The notes under the pieces were generated by a model. The model ran no database searches, had not been told where the DNA came from, and was given only the letters and a program-made list of their open reading frames with translations. 64,000 bases of DNA from Pezizomycotina sp. ARF18 (taxonomy: Eukaryota; Ascomycota): assembly GCA_002224055.1 (NCBI GenBank), contig AZLU01000030.1, positions 222,542 to 286,541 of the forward strand. Reading direction: 5' to 3'. The position numbers were made by a program, and so were the translations under genes. Positions 59,286-64,000 of this stretch are shown here, one piece after another (positions within the stretch are counted from its first letter, which is position 1; the number at the start of each line of letters is the position of its first letter).

Positions 59286-60945
59286 AAAATCTTATAGCTA
59301 GTACCCGTCTTCTAATAAGCTAAATATAGAGATTTAATAGTTAGTTTAATACTATAACCTAATATTATAATATTTTATATAGAAGATATCCCTAAAACTA
59401 TAAAGATATCTTTAAAGCTATAAAGCTATCCTTAAAGCTATATAATATACCTATTTATATAACGTCTACCTATAGCTAACGGCTTTTATATAAAATTAAA
59501 AATATTTTGTTGTAGGAGGCTGCATGGTGGATGTTTTTTTTTTTTAGAAGTGGTACACGCTTTGGCGTGAGAGCGGGAGATGAGAGGATGATACGCGAAG
59601 GGGGATCCACCAGGTGCCCTGGAGGGAGGGAGTGAGGTGTACGACCCGCGTGCGTGTGGAAGAAGTGCTGCCTTGATGGTGAGGAGGGCTTGTTTTCGAT
59701 ATTGCGTGAAGGTTGGGGAATTGTTGTGTTTTGTAGGGGAGGATGTTTGTAGAAAAAAGAAGATGAACAAAGAAGGAAATTTTTTGTCTACGAACCCTAA
59801 AACTCAAAAGAGAGTTGATATCTTGCATTAGAATTGTGAGAAATTTGTTGATTTGAATTTCTTTCCTTTCCCTCACTATCTTCAAGTTTTTTCGTTTTAA
59901 AACTGGGACTAAGAAATACATAAATAATAAAATAATAAAATAACAACATAATAAAATAATACATAATAAAATAAATGTCGGTCAGTTTCTTATACAATAA
60001 TATATGTTTTCAACTAGTATATCTGGGAATCAATTAGCAGTTAATGTTACATCTCCGCTCCCCCCTCAGGTAATAGGTACTACAATACAATTACCATCCT
60101 ATTGTAAACCACTGTCAGGCTGTGCACGTTCACTCCTATAGCGTAGAGGTAATACACAAATGTGCAACAGGCTGGGAAGAGAAAAGGCTACTTACTCGAT
60201 GGAACTTGGTTATGTGATTGATTGTCTTGTCTAGCTAGCTGATGGAGGAAGGGCGATCTAGTAGTGGCTCTGTCCAGCTGTTTCGCAAATAAATGGCTGG
60301 CTGAACGGAGGTCTTAGCAAGAGCGTGCATCTGTGTGGGAAGAGCGTGCACTGACCGTCCAACAAACGCCAAGATATGTGGGCTAAAAAGATTCGTCCAC
60401 CCTCAGCCTCAAAATATTGTCGCTCGTCCCTTGGGGACACGGCAGTTGTTAGCCGTAAACAAGAAAATGGCTGTCTCGTCCAAGATTGTAAAACTAATCA
60501 TAAGTAGATATATTTATCAAGCGCGCCGCAAGGCATCATAAACTATTGGCCTCTGGGCGGGGCTGGGTGGCGATTCTCATTGCACAGGCACAAAAAAAAA
60601 AAAAAAAAAAAACCAACGACACACTTCACTTTGTCTTAATGCTTGTAAAGTTTAATAAAGATCAGCCTCGATCCTAGAGCATTAGAGAACAACTCCCGAG
60701 TGATGCTTCAAGGCGAATATATATCGCAGCCTTTGAGAATCTATTTTTCTATAATAATTTTTATTCCAAATACAATAGATGCGCATGGATATATGCTAAT
60801 AGAATAATATATTAATTCCCATTTAAATATATTCACAAAATATTCTCTGCCGGGCCGAATTTTTCCATATAATCGAATCTGTCAACCCGCCAATCCTTGG
60901 TCCATTTGTATATTGACTTACTGATTCGTTATCTTCATTACAAGA
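59286..60945. other. Intergenic, no gene supported
   Basis: AT-rich with TATA/CTATA repeats at 59340-59480, AATAA-rich sequence at 59920-59970 and a 21-A tract at 60592-60612. The final ~150 bases are the likely promoter of the HET-domain gene. Confidence 0.55.
60592..60612. repeat. Poly(A) tract, 21 nt
   Basis: Uninterrupted A run. Confidence 0.9.
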
Positions 60946-63247
60946 ATGGATCTTATCCCATACCCCCGAGAAGAAAAACTCCGGCCGGCGTTACAAGCGG
61001 GAAATCCCGGGTACGAAGATTTCAAGAGACTTCCACAGCCAAGTCAAACTAGGAGATGGCTCGGAGGTCATTCCATTCACTTATTATTTAGACGCCCGAG
61101 GATGGATACTTGTCGTTCACAAACGGGACTTTCCTTGAGACTGAAAATTCGCGTCAGAAGAATGGCTGGCTATGCTCCAGTGTTGGTTTGTTTGGGTTCT
61201 GTGGAAAACGTCGCCGACAGGAAGATAGCGTTTTCTAAACTTACGAGGGTCGAGGATGATGGAGAGACCTACCTGGATATGGCACAACTTCCAAAGATCC
61301 TCGACCGAGGCATTACCGACCTGCTGTCCGGCTCTGGAAACGAAATACGCGAGCGCGTGGCGAATATATGTACAGCCTTGAATCAGGTCAACAGGGGTTG
61401 AGATTTTTCTGTGCTACCGAGGATAGCCTGAGGGATTCTAGTAGACCTCTGGACCCCCTACCAGGACGATGTCGCAAACATTTGGGTCCAGAATCATTGC
61501 CTATTCGCGTGAGCTGGCGGTTATTGGAGTACCATTGCGGAATACCTCATGGAAAGGCGCGAAGACAAAAACCCGGAAGGGCTGGTGGGCCTCGAAGGAT
61601 TGTCTCTATTACGGTGGCCGGAAACTCGACGACGAACTGCTACCAAAAATAGGGTGGTGTGCGTTCACAGCCCGCCTTCTCACATCAGGTTCAGCATCAA
61701 TATTATCGAGTATGCGTCACGCTTTACTTGAAGGGTAGATGGGTTCTACGAAAGAGCACCCGGGTGCACGGTCCACTCGTGCGTCGTCCAGGACCTACCG
61801 GCGGGCACAAGAAGCCTGCATCAGGCACGAGCCGAAATTCTGCACCCAATCCGCGGTCCTTGGAGCTTCTCCTCCGGCCAATGCCCAGGTTTGTAGGAAC
61901 CTAACACCTGACCTCAACGCGGTATTTAGCGCCCTGCTGAACGGTAGTTACCCCTTGATGGAGTTCGACGTAGAGAACGAGGAGCTCCGCGTCGTTCCGT
62001 ATGATATATCCGGCGGCGGCACCACCACCACTACTCAATATGTCGCTATTTCTCACGTTTGGGCTGAAGGGCTGGGGAGTTACTCAGAGCTGGGGCTACC
62101 GTTGTGCCAAATCAGACGTATCTCATCTATAATACATCAGATTGCACACTCCTCACGATCACCCCGCCGGCCTTCTCTTTTGGATCGACGGGCTCTGCAT
62201 CCCGGAGTCGACGGACCTGCGAAGAAAGCCGTAATACGCATGGCCGACACTTACAGAAATGCGAGTTGGTCCTGGTCATCGACAGGTGTATCGAAAGATT
62301 ATCGGTGGCTGACCCTATCGAGGAAATCCTCCTAGCGATCAATATATCTAGTTGGATGCAACGTCTCTGGACGCTGCAGGAGGGAATACTCGCCGTCTGA
62401 TCCTGTGGAAACTTTCGGATGGCACGATCGCGAATCACGACCTCGGCGAACGGATCATGGAGCCGCGCGTCGATGAGAGTACCTCTATCGTACCAGAGCT
62501 TTCCTCGCCGATTAGGCCGTTCTTATTCCCTCCACCGCAAACGAGACTGTGTTTTGGGACGTGGCGGTGCTGATGCTCTGGCGTAGAACGAGCCGCCCTT
62601 CCGACGAGTTGCTCGCGCTGGCAGCATACTGGATTTGGACTTGTCAAAATACATTAATTTAAGAGGGGAAGAAAGAATGATCCAATTCCTAGTCGATATG
62701 GATCCCGAGGCGAAATAAAATCAAACATACTGTTCAGCCCTGCCCCTAGTAGGTTAAAGACGAAAGGATTCCGATGGGCCCTGGCGAGCTTCATGGGCTG
62801 TTGGTGAGTATCGCCCTTCGGCGAACCGGCGATGGTAACGCACCAAGGCTTAAAATCCTCCTACCATGCCGTTGTTTTCCACCGTCCACTCCTAAAATCT
62901 GTACATCACGTCTTTCACCTTGGATATAGAAGACCATGCTGGCGGGGAGTGCAGAAAACATACGAAGTCATGAACCGTTACGATACGGTGCAAACCGAAG
63001 GAGGTCTGGGCATGGGCACGAAATTTGCAGAAACACACCAGGACCTCGAACCCGATCTGATATTATTAGAGTGCTCGGCGCTCCTAGACCGAGCAACGAT
63101 CAAGGGACGCTAGTGAAGTTGGAGGACGGGAGCATACTACCCCGCGGACTCACGGCCGCGGACACGCTTGTGCGTGTACAGTTTTGCGGGGCAGTGAGAC
63201 TGGTACCGACTTACCACTCCACCGATCGAGAAGCGCCGACACCATAA
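60946..63247 (+). CDS. HET-domain protein (heterokaryon incompatibility type), frameshifted
   Basis: HET proteins trigger cell death when genetically different hyphae fuse; many paralogues exist per genome and most are uncharacterised. ATG 60946 opens MDLIPYPREEKLRPAL. Readable pieces follow in alternating frames: YYLDARGWILVVHKRDFP, DLWTPYQDDVANIWVQNHCL, GCTVHSCVVQDL, then the three HET-domain blocks. Block 1 is QYVAISHVWAEGLG (about 62036-62078), block 2 is FWIDGLCIPE (about 62176-62205) followed by MADTYRNAS and VLVIDRCIERL, and block 3 is WMQRLWTLQEG (about 62355-62388). The C-terminal part is less certain and is taken to the TAA near 63245. At least eight shifts are needed, too many to say whether the gene is alive. 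No NACHT, ankyrin or WD repeats are seen, so this is a HET-only architecture of about 750 residues. Confidence 0.8.
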
Positions 63248-64000
63248 CGGGAGATCCCACAGAGTTACCTTCTCAAGATGCAAAGGTTAGGGTCACGGGC
63301 AGGGTTCTAGAGGGCAATTTCTTGGTTACTTGATATTGTGACTGGCAAACTTACGACTAATACAGAATACGGCCGACCACTTTCGGGGACTTGGCGTGCG
63401 GGAAAAGGGTTACTATCGAGAAGAGATTTATACATAGAGTATTGTTTTTACGAAGTGCCCGGAATGAAATAAGTATAAGGAATGGGTTAAAAAATATTTT
63501 GCACTTTATCTATATGAGGCGGCGTCGAAATGCTTATATACAGAGCAGAAATTCTCAAGATACATGGTTATTTGATATTAATTTCTATATGTTGGTGGGG
63601 GTTGTGACCCTGGACAAAGGAGATTTGTCCCTGAGGACTCCTGCTGCCATGTTGTCTACCCGTCGTGCGGGTCAACCTGTCCTTTACCCGTCCTGCAGGT
63701 TCAAACCCATGCACCTTTCCTAAGAGCGCTCCTATCACAGGATGAGCGCATATATTCTGTGACCTGTTATTACTTTACTTTCTTCAGCTAGTTCTTACTA
63801 TTATTATGGATTGCTATTCTTCAATAAAGGAGGGCATTCCCACCTTTGTAAATTAGAAAAATTATGCTTTCAATAAATGTCTTTACCATACTATAACAGT
63901 GAATCCTCCTATACTATAATTGGGGGCGACGGAGGACGTAACGGTTAGTTTTGTAGTAGTGTTGTTATCATGCGAGCTGACGACGTCGCCGGTAAAGATG
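63248..64000. other. Downstream region, window end
   Basis: No gene is supported. Short frames only. The sequence at 63640-63710 contains several short CGTCGTGCGGG/GTCCTGCAGG-like near-repeats. A TTCAAACCC at 63699-63707 resembles a tRNA T-loop but has no matching A box or foldable partner. Confidence 0.5.

Noticed and set aside
63690-63715. GGTTCAAACCC resembling a tRNA T-loop
   Set aside because: No A box, anticodon arm or acceptor complement at the right distance upstream.

Overview
The window looks like a gene-poor piece of a filamentous ascomycete (Pezizomycotina) genome. The reasons are short introns (about 60 to 115 nt, with GTAAGT-like donors, CTAAC-like branch sites and CAG/TAG acceptors), a HET-domain gene, a fungal NLR/STAND gene remnant, an HSPA12-type Hsp70, a fungal type II membrane glycosyltransferase, and AT-rich tracts resembling RIP. 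I found no rRNA, tRNA or CRISPR array. About a dozen loci can be supported in 64 kb. Long stretches (17.3-28.6, 32.5-41.8 and 45-50 kb) contain almost nothing recognisable apart from many poly(A)/poly(T) tracts.

Layout. 1-5.4 kb: two related fragments of an unknown small membrane-like protein (minus strand). 5.4-7.2 kb: an MFS transporter (plus). 7.5-15 kb: several short, unrecognised loci, some with membrane segments. 15.7-17.3 kb: a type II membrane putative glycosyltransferase (minus). 21.2-21.8 kb: a MITE-like element with 47-bp inverted ends and TA duplication. 28.6-29.9 kb: a secreted, dibasic-site-rich repeat protein that looks like a Kex2-processed precursor (plus). 30.6-32.5 kb: a Nudix hydrolase directly abutting, or fused to, a nucleotide-sugar dehydrogenase (minus). 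41.9-45 kb: an Hsp70-like protein with a Q/P/G-rich N-terminus and five introns (minus). 49.8-54.7 kb: three copies of a ~50-bp hairpin bracketing a dead NLR gene and an AT-rich decayed tract. 56.0-56.7 kb: a secreted protein of four cysteine-rich repeats (plus). 59.1-59.3 kb: a fold-back element. 60.9-63.2 kb: a HET-domain protein (plus).

Two kinds of damage must be kept apart. Almost every recognisable gene is broken by +/-1 frameshifts that keep the protein readable in alternating frames. Several breaks sit exactly where one base is missing from a short C or G run, which points to uncorrected long-read indels rather than true decay. The NLR gene differs: it mostly keeps frame and carries stop codons of the CAA-to-TAA and TGG-to-TAG type expected from RIP-like C-to-T change, so it is probably a genuine pseudogene.

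No single pathway ties the window together. The right-hand 14 kb is enriched for genes of the self/non-self and secretory type (NLR, cysteine-rich secreted repeats, HET). The most unusual items are the Nudix/dehydrogenase junction, the two secreted repeat proteins, and the hairpin family around the NLR.
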